A stretch of 61,014 nt of DNA from Hyphomicrobium sp. (lineage in GTDB: Bacteria > Pseudomonadota > Alphaproteobacteria > Rhizobiales > Hyphomicrobiaceae): assembly GCA_022843145.1 (NCBI GenBank), contig JALHOF010000009.1, positions 1-61,014 on the forward strand. Direction: 5' to 3'. The translations under genes and the position numbers were made by a program. Of the stretch, positions 47,894-57,437 are shown one piece after another. The notes beneath the pieces were generated by a model, which saw nothing but the letters and a program-made list of their open reading frames with translations, did not search any database and was not told the origin of the DNA. The number at the start of each line of letters is the position of its first letter. Position 1 is the stretch's first letter.

Positions 47894-48299
47894 GCATCCG
47901 AAGCGCCCGCGATCACTCGCCAGGCCGAGGGTCACGTGATCTTGCCACTGGCGGGCGCGGATGCCGCGTGGGCATCCGAAGCGGCCGCGATCACTCGCCA
48001 GGCCGAGGGTCGCGCGATCTTGCCACTGGCGGGCGCGGATGCCGCGTGGGCATCCGAAGCGCCCGCGATCACTCGCTAGGCCTAGGGTCGCGTGATCTCG
48101 CCACTGGCGGGCGCGGATGCCATGTGGGCATCCGAAGCTCCCGCGATCACTCGCCAGGCCGAGGGTCACGTGATTTCGCCACTGGCGGGCGCGGATGCCG
48201 CGTGGGCATCCGAAGCTCCCGCGATCACTCGCCAGGCCGAGGGTCGCGTGATCTTGCCACTGGCGGGCGCGGATGCCGCGTGGGCATCCGAAGCGCCCA
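47894..48299. repeat. 78-bp minisatellite, 5.2 copies
   Basis: Direct repeats begin at 47894, 47972, 48050, 48128 and 48206, with a partial copy from 48284. The period is exactly 78 bases, with a few substitutions between copies. Each unit contains several inverted repeats: GGATGCC/GGCATCC around GCGTG, CGCCAG/CTGGCG, and GATCAC/GTGATC, so it can form hairpins or cruciforms. Because 78 is divisible by three, frames on both strands remain open through it, but I regard those as spurious. The array lies between the proline-rich exported protein gene and the phospholipase-like gene. Confidence 0.93.
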
Positions 48300-48308
48300 C
48301 TAAGAGAG

Positions 48309-48974
48309 CTACTCCCGGCCGGGAGCGCGTTCGACGCCGCCGGGCAGACGGTCGTCACCCATCTTGCTGCCGCCGGGTGCCGGTGCGCCATCGGTTCCAG
48401 AGCCTGCTGGGCGCGGGCCTGAGGGCGTTTCGTAACGGAACGAGCGCGTGGCTCCCGTGCGCGGCGGCGACGCCGATTTCTTGCTGGCGTCCGGTTTGGT
48501 CGGCTCCACCTTCGCGGGCGGTGCCTTTGTGGGTGGTGCCGTCGTGCCAGCCGGAGCGGGCGTGCCGGCGGGCGCCGTCGTACCAGCAGGTGCCGTCGTA
48601 CCAGCGGGCGCAGTCTTCTCGGCGGCGGGTATGGCGGCCGGCGGCGGCGTGGCGGGCGGCACGACAGGGACCGCCGCTGCTGCGGGGGCCACAGCGGGAG
48701 CCGGTGCGGGCAGCACGGGCGGGGTCACCGTCGGCTTCTTAAATAGCATTGACGGCGACGGCGACATGTCGGCGCCAGCGGGCGGCGGCGGGCCACTCGG
48801 GCGGACTTCAACGCCGCCGGGACGGCTATCGTCGGGCGCGCGCTGGGCGGATGCCGGCAACGTACCGGCGACGAGGACGCTCATGCCTAGGAAGGCGGCG
48901 ACGGCGACGGAAACGTTAGTGGCACGGAGAGAGATCGAGAAGGCGACGGGCGGGCGAGCGACGAAATGGGTCAT
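48309..48974 (-). CDS. Exported Pro/Ala-rich protein, last gene of the MoxR operon
   Basis: 221 residues from ATG 48974, which has AGGAG at the correct distance and overlaps the CHASE2 stop (ATGA). A signal peptide of about 43 residues ends PASA|QRAPDDSRPGG. The mature part is extended and low-complexity: long Pro/Ala runs and four tandem copies of the step PAGTTA. The C-terminus is Arg/Gly/Pro-rich. No globular domain seen. It is probably a flexible periplasmic spacer or cell-wall spanning protein. The last base of the stop lies just beyond the 78-bp array. Confidence 0.65.
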   Translation of the reverse strand: MTHFVARPPVAFSISLRATNVSVAVAAFLGMSVLVAGTLPASAQRAPDDSRPGGVEVRPSGPPPPAGADMSPSPSMLFKKPTVTPPVLPAPAPAVAPAAAAVPVVPPATPPPAAIPAAEKTAPAGTTAPAGTTAPAGTPAPAGTTAPPTKAPPAKVEPTKPDASKKSASPPRTGATRSFRYETPSGPRPAGSGTDGAPAPGGSKMGDDRLPGGVERAPGRE

Positions 48975-50161
48975 GTGCTGCTCCTGCTTCGGCCGAGAAA
49001 CCAATGCACGAAAAATCGTATTGCGCGCCCGCCGGTGACGCCGAGGAACCAGGCTGCCAGGATCAGCGTGATCGGCAGGAGCAATCGGAACTCTCTATAG
49101 ACAAATGCGTCGACCGCGACCAGCACGGCGGTTGCGAAGGTATAGCCCAGATACTGCACGATGCTCGACTGCCACAGCAGCCAGCCGATGATGCACGACA
49201 CGATGGCGACGATGCCGACGAGATTGCGCGCAACGCTCGGCGGCAGCTCGGCGATCGATCGCCTCGGATCGAGCAGATCGGCGATCATGTTGGCGTGGAT
49301 GTAAACGCCCGACATGCTCTCCGACGTCCATGAGGAAAGCGGCGTGCGATGCTTGTCGCGCTCGGGGAAGTCGCCGCCGACGAGCACGATCTTGCCCGCG
49401 AGCGGTTTTGCGGCGGCCACAGCCTTGTCAGCGGAAAGCCCATGCTCGCCGGCGACGAAGGTGTGCGCTGGGTATGTCGCAAAGGTCGGTGTGCCGCCGG
49501 CCGGAGGCAGAAGCCACGCGATCGGCCGCTCGCTGTCGGCGCCGTCGCGTCCGGCCGCGCGCGCGAGCAGCCGCGAGAGGCTCTCGGGATAATCGGAACC
49601 GAGATGCGGGCTCGCGCGATAGCGCACGACGTCGTCGCGCTGATGCCGCAGGTTCAAATAGCCAGCGGGGTGGCCGATGCGGTCGAGGAAGGATTTCTGG
49701 AACTCGCGCTGGAATTGCTCCATCTGGCCGCGCTCGTCCCATGCCCCGAGCACGACCTTGGCCTTGGCCGATTTCAGTGCGTCGACGAGCGCCTGATCCT
49801 TCTGCGGTTCGGTCGCCTTGAGGAAGTAGATGTCGAGGCCGATCACCGCCGCGCCCGCCGCGTCGATGGCGGAGACGGTGCGAGCCAAAAGCCCGCGGTC
49901 GATCGGCGAGTTGGCGTAGTCGCGCAGCGTCGCCGGGGTAATCGTGACGACGGCGATCTCGGGATGCGGCCCCGGCAGCCGGTCGGACAGCAGCGCCGTG
50001 CGCCAGTCGGCGGTGGCGTGCTCGAAGCGCAGCACCCACGGCAGGAACTGCGGCACGAACAACAGCCCGGTGAGCCCCGCGAGGCACAGCGCGCCGACCG
50101 TCAGCCGGAACCACGGAAAGAAGCTGCGCGGCCGCATCGTCGTCGCCGGTTCAAGGGTCAT
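48971..50161 (-). CDS. CHASE2 domain membrane protein without effector domain
   Basis: 396 residues. One membrane helix near 18-38 (LTVGALCLAGLTGLLFVPQF), then a periplasmic CHASE2 domain (about 45-290) with FEHATADWRTALL, IAVVTITPATLRDYA, PIDRGLLARTVSAIDAAGAA and LVGGDFPERDKHRTPLSS, and three closing helices (about 308-385). CHASE2 is an extracytoplasmic sensor normally fused to a cyclase, kinase or phosphatase; here nothing follows the last helix but a short basic tail (LGRSRSST). It may work as a free sensor or structural subunit. Translationally coupled to the next gene. Confidence 0.82.
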   Translation of the reverse strand: MTLEPATTMRPRSFFPWFRLTVGALCLAGLTGLLFVPQFLPWVLRFEHATADWRTALLSDRLPGPHPEIAVVTITPATLRDYANSPIDRGLLARTVSAIDAAGAAVIGLDIYFLKATEPQKDQALVDALKSAKAKVVLGAWDERGQMEQFQREFQKSFLDRIGHPAGYLNLRHQRDDVVRYRASPHLGSDYPESLSRLLARAAGRDGADSERPIAWLLPPAGGTPTFATYPAHTFVAGEHGLSADKAVAAAKPLAGKIVLVGGDFPERDKHRTPLSSWTSESMSGVYIHANMIADLLDPRRSIAELPPSVARNLVGIVAIVSCIIGWLLWQSSIVQYLGYTFATAVLVAVDAFVYREFRLLLPITLILAAWFLGVTGGRAIRFFVHWFLGRSRSST

Positions 50162-50267
50162 GCTCGCCGCCCGTCACCCGTTTCCGCTCACCCGGCGAGG
50201 ATAGGCACCGGCTAACGGCAACGCAATGACGGGCGATGCACATTCGCCGGGTGAGTACGGCGTGGAG

Positions 50268-52409
50268 CTACTTCCCCTCTCGCCACCAAGCCAGCGCCAT
50301 GAGGGCCAGTAGCGCTGCGAGCGCGACGAGGCCGGTGAACATCGGGGTCAGCTTGACGCCCTTGGTCACGAACGCTTCACGGTCCTTGAGGCCCATCCAG
50401 CCGGTTCCAGCCATAACCCTGGCGCCCGACATCATCGAAATACGCGGCAACTCGACCGCGCTGGGCGACGCGGACGCCAGCAGTCCCGTCGGCCGCGTCC
50501 AGAACATGCCGCCGCCAGTCGCTTCCACGAGCGGCCTCATCTTGTCCTCGGTCGCGGTGACTTCGCTCATTTCCCTGGCATCTTCGACGCCTGCGTGTGC
50601 GACGGCGGTGAGCTGGCCTGACGTCGATTGTGTCTGGACCTTGTAGAGGCCGGGCAGCTTGGCCTCAAAGGTGGTGGTCCACAGTCCGGGCCCGCCCTGT
50701 TCGAGCGTCAACTCGGCGCTCTCGCCGCCTGGACCCGAGATGGTCACGGGGCCGACCCGATCTTCCATCGTGCGCCGGTCGATCGAAACCTTCATGCCCT
50801 TGGCGGACGCGATCAGCCGCTCTTCCTCGAGGTCAGGCTCCTTCATCAGCCAGTGCGACAACCGCCGCAGCAGATCGGTGTGCGGGCCGCCGCCGTCGTA
50901 GCCGCGCGCCCACAGCCACGCATGGTCGGAGGTGAGCAGCGCCACCCGCCCCTTGCCCTTGCGGTCGAGCACCAGCAGCGGCTGATCCTCGGCACCTTTC
51001 ATCACGGTCTTGCCGCGGTCGGGCTGAACCTCCACCTGACGCAGCCAGCGGCCCCAAGTCGGCACGCTGCCGGCTGCGCCCGATCCAGCGCCCGGAAGTC
51101 CGCGCGTGACCGGATGCTTGGCGCCGTCGACGGTCAACGCCGCCTTGAACGGGGTCTCGATGACGCGGCCCGTCGGCTGCGCGGGTAGCACTGGCGCAAG
51201 CGGCGTGCGGTAGAGTGACAGGCTTCCCGCGTAGTCGTCGCCGGCCGCGATCAGCAGCGCGCCGCCGTGCCCCGACACGTAGCGTGAAATGTTGTCGTAG
51301 TAGAGCATCTGCAGAATGCCGCGATGCTGATAGCGGTCGAAGATGATCAGGTCGAAATCCTTGATCTTCTCCGAAAACAACTCGCGCGTCGGGAACGCGA
51401 TCAGCGACAGCTGATTGATCGGCGTGCCGTCCTGCTTCTCGGGCGGGCGCAGAATGGTGAAGTGGACGAGATCGACGGCGGCGTCGGACTTCAGGAGATT
51501 GCGCCACACCCGCTCGCCCGCGTGCGGCTCGCCCGAGACGAGGAGCACGCGCAAGTTCTCGCGTACGCCCTCGGCGGCGATGACGACGCGGTTGTTGGCG
51601 GGCGTGAGCTCGCCGGGCGCGGGATCGATCTCGACCTCGACGATGTTGGTGCCGGCGTGCGGAAACGGCATTGCCAACGTGATCGTGCGGCCGATCTCGG
51701 CGCGGCGCACTTCGTCGGGCTGGCCCTCGCGGCGGATCTTGAGGTTGACGGTTTCCCCGGCCGGGCTCTGACGTCCGGCCTCGCGAATGGCGACCTCGAC
51801 GTCGCGCGACTGGCCGACGATGCCGAAGCGCGGCGCCTTGAGGATCTCGATGCGCCGGTCGAACTCGCCGGGCGCGCCGGTCAGGAGCGTGTGAACGGGC
51901 GCGTCGAAGCCGAGGCTCGATACCGCCTTCGGCACGTCGTGGACCTGTCCATCGGTCAGCATGACCACGCCGGCGAGCCGGTCGGGCGGCGTGTTGATCA
52001 GTGCCTTGTTGAGGTCGGCGAACAGATTGGTGCCATTGCCGCCCGCTGCACCCGCGGTTTCGGCGGCGCGGCCCGCGGTCACCCACTTCACTTCGAGATT
52101 GGGAATGGCCGCGAGCTTCTGTTCGAGTTCGGCGCGGAGGGCACGCGTCTGTTCTGGCCGGTTGGCGAGCGCCTGGCTGGTCGAAGCGTCCTCGACAGCG
52201 ATGACGACGTTGGCGAGGCTTTCGCGGCTTTCCTCGCGCAGCGTGGGGTTGGTCAGGGCGAGCAACAATGCGGCGACGGCCAACGCACGGAACAGCGCAC
52301 CGCGCGATCGCCTCAGCGCCAACAGCACGACGAGCAGCACGGCTGCGGCGGCGGCAGCCCACAACACTGGACCGGGCAGCATAGGCGCGAAGTCGATCGA
52401 CCAATTCAT
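50268..52409 (-). CDS. Large membrane protein with vWA/GATase-like domains (MoxR operon)
   Basis: 713 residues from ATG 52407-52409. Two N-terminal helices (about 13-31 and 37-55), then a vWA-like segment with NVVIAVEDASTSQALANRPE and LAGVVMLTDGQVHDVPK, a beta-rich domain, and a class I GATase-like segment with LRVLLVSGEPHAGERVWRNL, FDLIIFDRYQHRG and HGGALLIAAGDDYAG; a final helix (about 690-708) precedes the C-terminus. Such BatB/GATase-like hybrids accompany MoxR-DUF58 genes. No catalytic triad is obvious, so a structural role is likely. Starts ten bases after the DUF4159 gene. Confidence 0.75.
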   Translation of the reverse strand: MNWSIDFAPMLPGPVLWAAAAAAVLLVVLLALRRSRGALFRALAVAALLLALTNPTLREESRESLANVVIAVEDASTSQALANRPEQTRALRAELEQKLAAIPNLEVKWVTAGRAAETAGAAGGNGTNLFADLNKALINTPPDRLAGVVMLTDGQVHDVPKAVSSLGFDAPVHTLLTGAPGEFDRRIEILKAPRFGIVGQSRDVEVAIREAGRQSPAGETVNLKIRREGQPDEVRRAEIGRTITLAMPFPHAGTNIVEVEIDPAPGELTPANNRVVIAAEGVRENLRVLLVSGEPHAGERVWRNLLKSDAAVDLVHFTILRPPEKQDGTPINQLSLIAFPTRELFSEKIKDFDLIIFDRYQHRGILQMLYYDNISRYVSGHGGALLIAAGDDYAGSLSLYRTPLAPVLPAQPTGRVIETPFKAALTVDGAKHPVTRGLPGAGSGAAGSVPTWGRWLRQVEVQPDRGKTVMKGAEDQPLLVLDRKGKGRVALLTSDHAWLWARGYDGGGPHTDLLRRLSHWLMKEPDLEEERLIASAKGMKVSIDRRTMEDRVGPVTISGPGGESAELTLEQGGPGLWTTTFEAKLPGLYKVQTQSTSGQLTAVAHAGVEDAREMSEVTATEDKMRPLVEATGGGMFWTRPTGLLASASPSAVELPRISMMSGARVMAGTGWMGLKDREAFVTKGVKLTPMFTGLVALAALLALMALAWWREGK

Positions 52410-52419
52410 GCGGTGGTCC

Positions 52420-55332
52420 TTATTGCCCGAGCCGTTCGAGGAGCGCAGGCACATGCACCTGATCGGCTTTGTAGTTGCCGGTCAGCGCATGCATGACGAT
52501 ATTGACGCCAGTGCGGAACGCGAGTTCGCGCTGGTTCTCGCCGCCGGGTACGACGGGGTAGAGCGGGCGGCCGCGATCATCGAGCGACCAAGCGGAGGCG
52601 AAGTCGTTGGAGGTGACCAGGATCGAGGTGACGCCGTCGGCGCGGCGCGCCTTGCGCGTGTCGTCGCTGCCGTTGTCGGATACGGCCTCGACCCACAGCT
52701 GGCCGCCGTCCCAGCGGCCAGGGAACGAGCGCAGGAGATAGAACGCCTTGGTCAGCACGTGATCCGGCGGAACCGGTTCGAGCCGGGGCAGGTCGAGGCG
52801 GCCGAGAAGGCGCTGCAGCGGCGTGCCATCCTGCGATCCGAGCGTGAAGCCGGTCGGCATGCCCTGACCCTGGTCGCGGGTGTCGAAGATGATCAGCCCG
52901 CCCTGTTTCATGTACGCGTCGATCCGGCCGAGCGTCGCTTCGTCGAGCGGCCGCGCACGATCGACCACCGGCCAGTACAGCAGCGGATAGAAGCCGATCT
53001 CGTCGGTCTCGACATTGACGCCGATCGGCTCGCCCGGTTCGATGGCCGTGCGGAGTTTGAGGATGGTGCCGAGCCCCGTGAGCCCCAGGCGGCTCGTCTC
53101 GTCAGTGGCGCTGTCGCCGGATTTGACATAGCCGAGCGTGACCTTGCCGGTCGCCTTCATGGCGATGGCGTCGTCGCGATTAACGGGCGGCGCGGCTGCG
53201 GGCGGAGGGCGGCGCGGCTCGGCGCGGGTCTGGGCGAAGGACGGCGAGACAGGCGCGGCGACTGAAGCGGCCACGAGAGCGGAGAACATGAGGACCGCGG
53301 CGGCCGGCACGCGACGGCGCTTCGGCAGCAGCGTGCCGAGACCTTGCAGAATGAGCACCGCGATGATGTCGGCGAAGATCAGCGCGAGGGCGATCGCGAG
53401 CAGCCAAGGCTTCAACATGGTCGAGGTCTCGGTGGCGTAATTGAGCCGTCCGACGGCGGCGGGGAGCGCGGGCAGCGGTGTCAGCACGCTCTTGGGACCG
53501 AGCACGTTCAGCGTGCGCGGCGAGCCAGCCGGACCATAGTAGCCAGGAGGATGATCGAGCGACGGCTTCAAGTCGTTGAGCTTGGCGGCGGCGAGCGGCT
53601 GCGCGGTCGGCGGCGGCGGCTTCAGGATGCCGAAACCGTCGAGTGTCTGTACGGGTGCGAGCACGTCTGCTTCGGTGCCGCCCTCGGCTTGGCCGGCGAC
53701 GTCCGCCGAACCGCCTTCGCCGCCCGCGCCGGGACGGCCGAGCGTCGCGACCCGCTGCAGCATCTCGACGAACAGCCCCGAGATCGGCAGGTTCGACCAG
53801 TCGGAGTTGGCGGTGATGTGGAACAGCACGAGCTGGCCCTGGCCACGCCGTCCGGATGTGACCAAGGGCGTGCCGTCCTTGAGCCGTGCCCACACGGTCG
53901 AATCGGGCGACAGGCGCGAGGGATCGGCGAGCACCTGTCGGTTGACGAGTACGTCGGGCGGGATCGGGAGACCCGCGAACAAGCTCGAATCCTCGAATGC
54001 GGCGAGCGGCTGCGGCTGCGACCAGCTCAATGCGCCGCCAAGCGTGCGTCCGCCGAGACGCAGCGGCACCGGCAGCAGGTCGTCGCTGCCTTTCTCAAGT
54101 CGCGGTCCGGCAAAGCGAACGAGTACGCCGCCCTTGCGCACCCAGGCATCGACTCGCTCCTTGATTTCGCCCGTCAAGGTGCCGATGTCGGCGAGCAAAA
54201 GTACGGTGACGCCGCGTTTCAGCACGGTGTCGATGCCGGCCGCAAGGTTGGAGTCCTGCGGACGCACGATCTCAGCGAACGGCGCGAGCGCTCTCTGGAT
54301 GTAATAGAGGGGCGCGAGCAACGGCTGCGCCTGCTCTCGGTTTTCGCCCGAGATAAGGCCGATGCGCTGCCACTGCGATCGGGCGTCGAGCAAGCTCACT
54401 GCGCCCGCCGAGCGCTCCCCCGCGATTTCGATGCGTGTGACCTGATTGCGAAGTTCGAGCGGCAGGTCGAAGCTGACCGTCTTCGACGTTTCCGACGAGC
54501 CGAGCGTGAACCGCGTCTCGCCGAGTTGCTGGCCGCGCACTGAGAATGCCGAGACCGTGCCGTCGCGCGCCGGTCCTGGCGGCCGCATTACAATGGCTTC
54601 GAGCTTGCCGTCGCGGCCGACGCCGCCGACCGCGCCGAGCGGCTCGAAGCCGGTCGCACCTTGTCCGGCGTCGATGAGCGAGACCGAGCCACCCCGGGCG
54701 GCGGCAACGAGGCGATCGGCAAAACCACTGGCCAGGCCACCATGATCGATACCGTCCGTGAGCCAGAGAATGCTCGCCTGTTCGGCGCCGGCGAGTGCCG
54801 TGTCGAGCGCGGCAACGGCGGCGAGCCGATCCGGCGCGAACGGCTGCGGCGTGATCGCGGCGGCGGTGGAGCGTGCGGCGGCGGGCGCTTCGATCCGCGC
54901 GGTGATGGTCTTGGCGGAACTCGCGGTCGCGAGCACCACGACCGGCCGCCTCTGCGTCTCGGCTTCGGTAATGATGCGCTCGACGATGCGCTGCCGCTCG
55001 GTCCAGCGTGGTGCCGCTGTCCAGCCATTGTCGAGCGCGATGACGACGGGCCCGGACCCCTGCAGCGCCTTGTCCTGCGACGGATTGAGGATCGGCTCGG
55101 CCAGCGCGAAGATGACGAGCGCCGCGGCAAGCAGCCGGATCAGCATCAGCCACCACGGCGTCTTGGCCGGCTGCTTGTCGACGTTCTCGATGCCGACGAG
55201 GATGCGCGTCGGCGGAAATTCGATCTGCTTCGGGCGCGGCGGAACTGTGCGCAACAGCCAGTAGATCACCGGCAGAGATGCCAGTGCTGCCAACAGCCAG
55301 GGGTTGAGGAACGCGAGCGCGCCGATGGTCAT
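52420..55332 (-). CDS. BatA-type N-terminus plus DUF4159 membrane protein
   Basis: 970 residues. Opens with the BatA-like helix LAFLNPWLLAALASLPVIYW, a second helix at about 62-80, a vWA-like domain (VVIALDNGWTAAPRWTERQR, ILWLTDGIDHGGL), a long beta-rich middle, two helices around 665-700 (LLAIALALIFADIIAVLILQ), a signal-like segment and finally DUF4159 (about 750-965): LGYVKSGDSATDETSRLGL, LIIFDTRDQG, HVLTKAFYLLRSFPGRWDGG and FRTGVNIVMHALTGNYKADQ. DUF4159 has a GATase-like fold of unknown use. Starts by ATGA overlap with the DUF58 gene. Confidence 0.85.
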   Translation of the reverse strand: MTIGALAFLNPWLLAALASLPVIYWLLRTVPPRPKQIEFPPTRILVGIENVDKQPAKTPWWLMLIRLLAAALVIFALAEPILNPSQDKALQGSGPVVIALDNGWTAAPRWTERQRIVERIITEAETQRRPVVVLATASSAKTITARIEAPAAARSTAAAITPQPFAPDRLAAVAALDTALAGAEQASILWLTDGIDHGGLASGFADRLVAAARGGSVSLIDAGQGATGFEPLGAVGGVGRDGKLEAIVMRPPGPARDGTVSAFSVRGQQLGETRFTLGSSETSKTVSFDLPLELRNQVTRIEIAGERSAGAVSLLDARSQWQRIGLISGENREQAQPLLAPLYYIQRALAPFAEIVRPQDSNLAAGIDTVLKRGVTVLLLADIGTLTGEIKERVDAWVRKGGVLVRFAGPRLEKGSDDLLPVPLRLGGRTLGGALSWSQPQPLAAFEDSSLFAGLPIPPDVLVNRQVLADPSRLSPDSTVWARLKDGTPLVTSGRRGQGQLVLFHITANSDWSNLPISGLFVEMLQRVATLGRPGAGGEGGSADVAGQAEGGTEADVLAPVQTLDGFGILKPPPPTAQPLAAAKLNDLKPSLDHPPGYYGPAGSPRTLNVLGPKSVLTPLPALPAAVGRLNYATETSTMLKPWLLAIALALIFADIIAVLILQGLGTLLPKRRRVPAAAVLMFSALVAASVAAPVSPSFAQTRAEPRRPPPAAAPPVNRDDAIAMKATGKVTLGYVKSGDSATDETSRLGLTGLGTILKLRTAIEPGEPIGVNVETDEIGFYPLLYWPVVDRARPLDEATLGRIDAYMKQGGLIIFDTRDQGQGMPTGFTLGSQDGTPLQRLLGRLDLPRLEPVPPDHVLTKAFYLLRSFPGRWDGGQLWVEAVSDNGSDDTRKARRADGVTSILVTSNDFASAWSLDDRGRPLYPVVPGGENQRELAFRTGVNIVMHALTGNYKADQVHVPALLERLGQ

Positions 55333-56297
55333 GGCGTGCCCTCGATTGGATCAGGGCGCGCCTGCGTTTGCCAGCGGTATCCTCCCGCCGCCCCGTGAAG
55401 TTGGGTGATGAGCGCCAGCAAGGGCTCCGAAGCGGGACGGTCGGTATGATGGAGCATGAACGTCCAGCCGAGACGTGTGGCCAGCGCCGCGACTTCGGCA
55501 CGGTGCGCCTCGAGGCGCGCGCGATAGGCGCCGCGTACGCTCTCGGCGCGGTCCGCGACCCAACGTTCGCGGCCCGATGAGCCATAAAATTCGGTGCGCC
55601 CCTCATAGGGAAGCGTCTCCTCGGCGGGGTCGAGAATTTGCACGAGGTGTCCTGTGCAGCCGGCGGCGGCGAGCACGTCGAGCCGCTCTCGGATCGCGAC
55701 GATCGGCGCCAGGAAATCGCCGAACAGCAGCACGCTCGACTGGCGGCTCGGTGTGGTCTTCGGCGGACGGCTCTTCTGCGTCGCGCCGAGGTTCGTCACC
55801 AGCGCTTCCAGGATGCGGGTCGTGGCTTTGCGGCTCGCGGTCGGCGTGGTCAGCCCGAGCACGGCGACGCGCTCACCGCCGCGCACCAGCAGCTCCGCCG
55901 ACGCCAGCATCAGCACGAGCGCGCGTTCCCGCTTCGTCACGGTCGAGAGATGGCTGCGGAAGCCCATCGACGGCGACATGTCCGACCACAGCCACACCGT
56001 CAGCGCGGCTTCCCACTCGCGCTCGCGCACATAAAGATGATCGGAGCTGGCCGACCGGCGCCAGTCTATGAGCTGCGCGCCGTCGTTGGATTGGAACTGG
56101 CGGAATTGCCAGAACGTCTCGCCGGGTCCGGAGCGGCGGCGACCGTGGATGCCGTGGGCGACCGTGGCGGCGATGCGTTTGGCGTCGATCAAGAGATCGG
56201 GCAAGCGGTCGGCAAGCCCGTGCGCGTCGCGCTCGAGCGTGAAGAGTTCGGCGGACTCACCTTGCGGCTGCCCGGATTGGGACGTGATGCCCGCCAT
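55329..56297 (-). CDS. DUF58 domain protein
   Basis: 322 residues. The DUF58 signature GPGETFWQFRQFQSNDGAQL, IDWRRSASSDHLYVREREWE and LWSDMSPSMGFRSH is complete; DUF58 proteins resemble vWA domains and always pair with MoxR ATPases. It has no membrane helix of its own. Six bases separate it from moxR, and its stop overlaps the next start. Confidence 0.9.
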   Translation of the reverse strand: MAGITSQSGQPQGESAELFTLERDAHGLADRLPDLLIDAKRIAATVAHGIHGRRRSGPGETFWQFRQFQSNDGAQLIDWRRSASSDHLYVREREWEAALTVWLWSDMSPSMGFRSHLSTVTKRERALVLMLASAELLVRGGERVAVLGLTTPTASRKATTRILEALVTNLGATQKSRPPKTTPSRQSSVLLFGDFLAPIVAIRERLDVLAAAGCTGHLVQILDPAEETLPYEGRTEFYGSSGRERWVADRAESVRGAYRARLEAHRAEVAALATRLGWTFMLHHTDRPASEPLLALITQLHGAAGGYRWQTQARPDPIEGTP

Positions 56298-56303
56298 CCA
56301 CTC

Positions 56304-57302
56304 CTACTCCAGCCTGCCGGCGAGCCGCGCGATGATGCTGCCGATGTCCTGGCCTTCGGCGCGCGCGGCGAACGACAGCGCCATGCGGTGCTTGAGGACG
56401 GGTTCGGCCAGTGACACGACATCGTCGACGGACGGCGCCAGGCGGCCTTCGGTCAGCGCCTTGGCGCGCACCGCCAGCATCAGCGCCTGGCTGGCTCGCG
56501 GACCGGGACCCCAGGCAACATACTTGTCCGTTTCTGCGTCGGTCCCGGTACCGGGGCGGGCCGCGCGAACAAGACCGAGGATAGCTTCGACGACCTTGTC
56601 GGGGACGGGGATCTGACGCACGAGGCGCTGGATCGATTGCAACTCCGCGGCATTGAGCACGGTCTCGACCCGCCGCTCCTCGGTGCCGGTGGTGGAGTAG
56701 AGCATCCGGCGTTCGGCGGCGAGATCGGGGTAGGTCACGTCGATCTGCAGCAGGAAGCGGTCGAGCTGGGCCTCGGGCAGGGGATAGGTGCCTTCCTGCT
56801 CGAGCGGGTTTTGGGTGGCAAGCACGTGGAACGGCGCCGGCGTATCGTGGCGCTGACCGGCGACCGTGACGTGGTGTTCTTGCATCGCCTGCAGCAGCGC
56901 CGACTGCGTCTTCGGGCTGGCGCGGTTGATTTCGTCGGCCATCAGCAACTGCGTGAAGATGGGTCCCTTGATGAAGCGGAACGAGCGTGCCTTGCCGGGC
57001 TGGTCCTCGAGCACTTCCGCGCCGATGATGTCGGACGGCATCAGATCGGGCGTGAACTGGATGCGCTTGGCGTCGAGACCGAGCACCTTGCCGAGCGTCT
57101 CGACGAGCAAAGTCTTGGCGAGGCCCGGTACGCCGATCAGAAGCGCATGGCCGCCGGAGAGGATGGTGATCAGCGTGCGGGCGATGACCTCGTCCTGGCC
57201 GAAGATCTGCGTGGCTGCGGCCTTGTGGGCGCGCTGCACTTTCTCGGCCGCCGCTTCGAGCCGTGGAATGATGTTGTCATCAGTCTGGGTCAGCGTTGTC
57301 AT
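56304..57302 (-). CDS. MoxR-family AAA+ ATPase
   Basis: 332 residues from ATG 57300-57302. Walker A is GVPGLAKT (residues 57-64), Walker B is in LLMADEINRASPKTQSALLQ, with the MoxR-type EEGTYPLPEAQLDRFLLQID sensor region (here EQEGTYPLPEAQLDRFLLQI) and the C-terminal GPGPRASQALMLAVRAKAL. MoxR ATPases act as chaperones that insert cofactors or assemble complexes with vWA-domain partners (DUF58, BatA). Here it leads a six-gene run ending at 48309. Confidence 0.93.
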   Translation of the reverse strand: MTTLTQTDDNIIPRLEAAAEKVQRAHKAAATQIFGQDEVIARTLITILSGGHALLIGVPGLAKTLLVETLGKVLGLDAKRIQFTPDLMPSDIIGAEVLEDQPGKARSFRFIKGPIFTQLLMADEINRASPKTQSALLQAMQEHHVTVAGQRHDTPAPFHVLATQNPLEQEGTYPLPEAQLDRFLLQIDVTYPDLAAERRMLYSTTGTEERRVETVLNAAELQSIQRLVRQIPVPDKVVEAILGLVRAARPGTGTDAETDKYVAWGPGPRASQALMLAVRAKALTEGRLAPSVDDVVSLAEPVLKHRMALSFAARAEGQDIGSIIARLAGRLE

Positions 57303-57437
57303 GGATCGACTATAGCCCGTGTGGAATGGCGCTGGAGACCGGATTTGTGCCTTTGTCGTGCGGAACACTGCCGTCGCGAACATGGCCCAACTAAGGTTCT
57401 GGACGATCAGCGGCGGGGGTGCGCAAGGTCAAGTGAA

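Noticed and set aside
47894-48299. CRISPR array
   Set aside because: Repeats are directly adjacent with no unique spacers, and no cas gene is nearby.
47774-48391. Open frames on both strands through the 78-bp array (26-residue repeats)
   Set aside because: The period is a multiple of three, so frames stay open by construction; no start site, Arg/Gly-rich composition in all frames, and overlap with the real gene at 48309.
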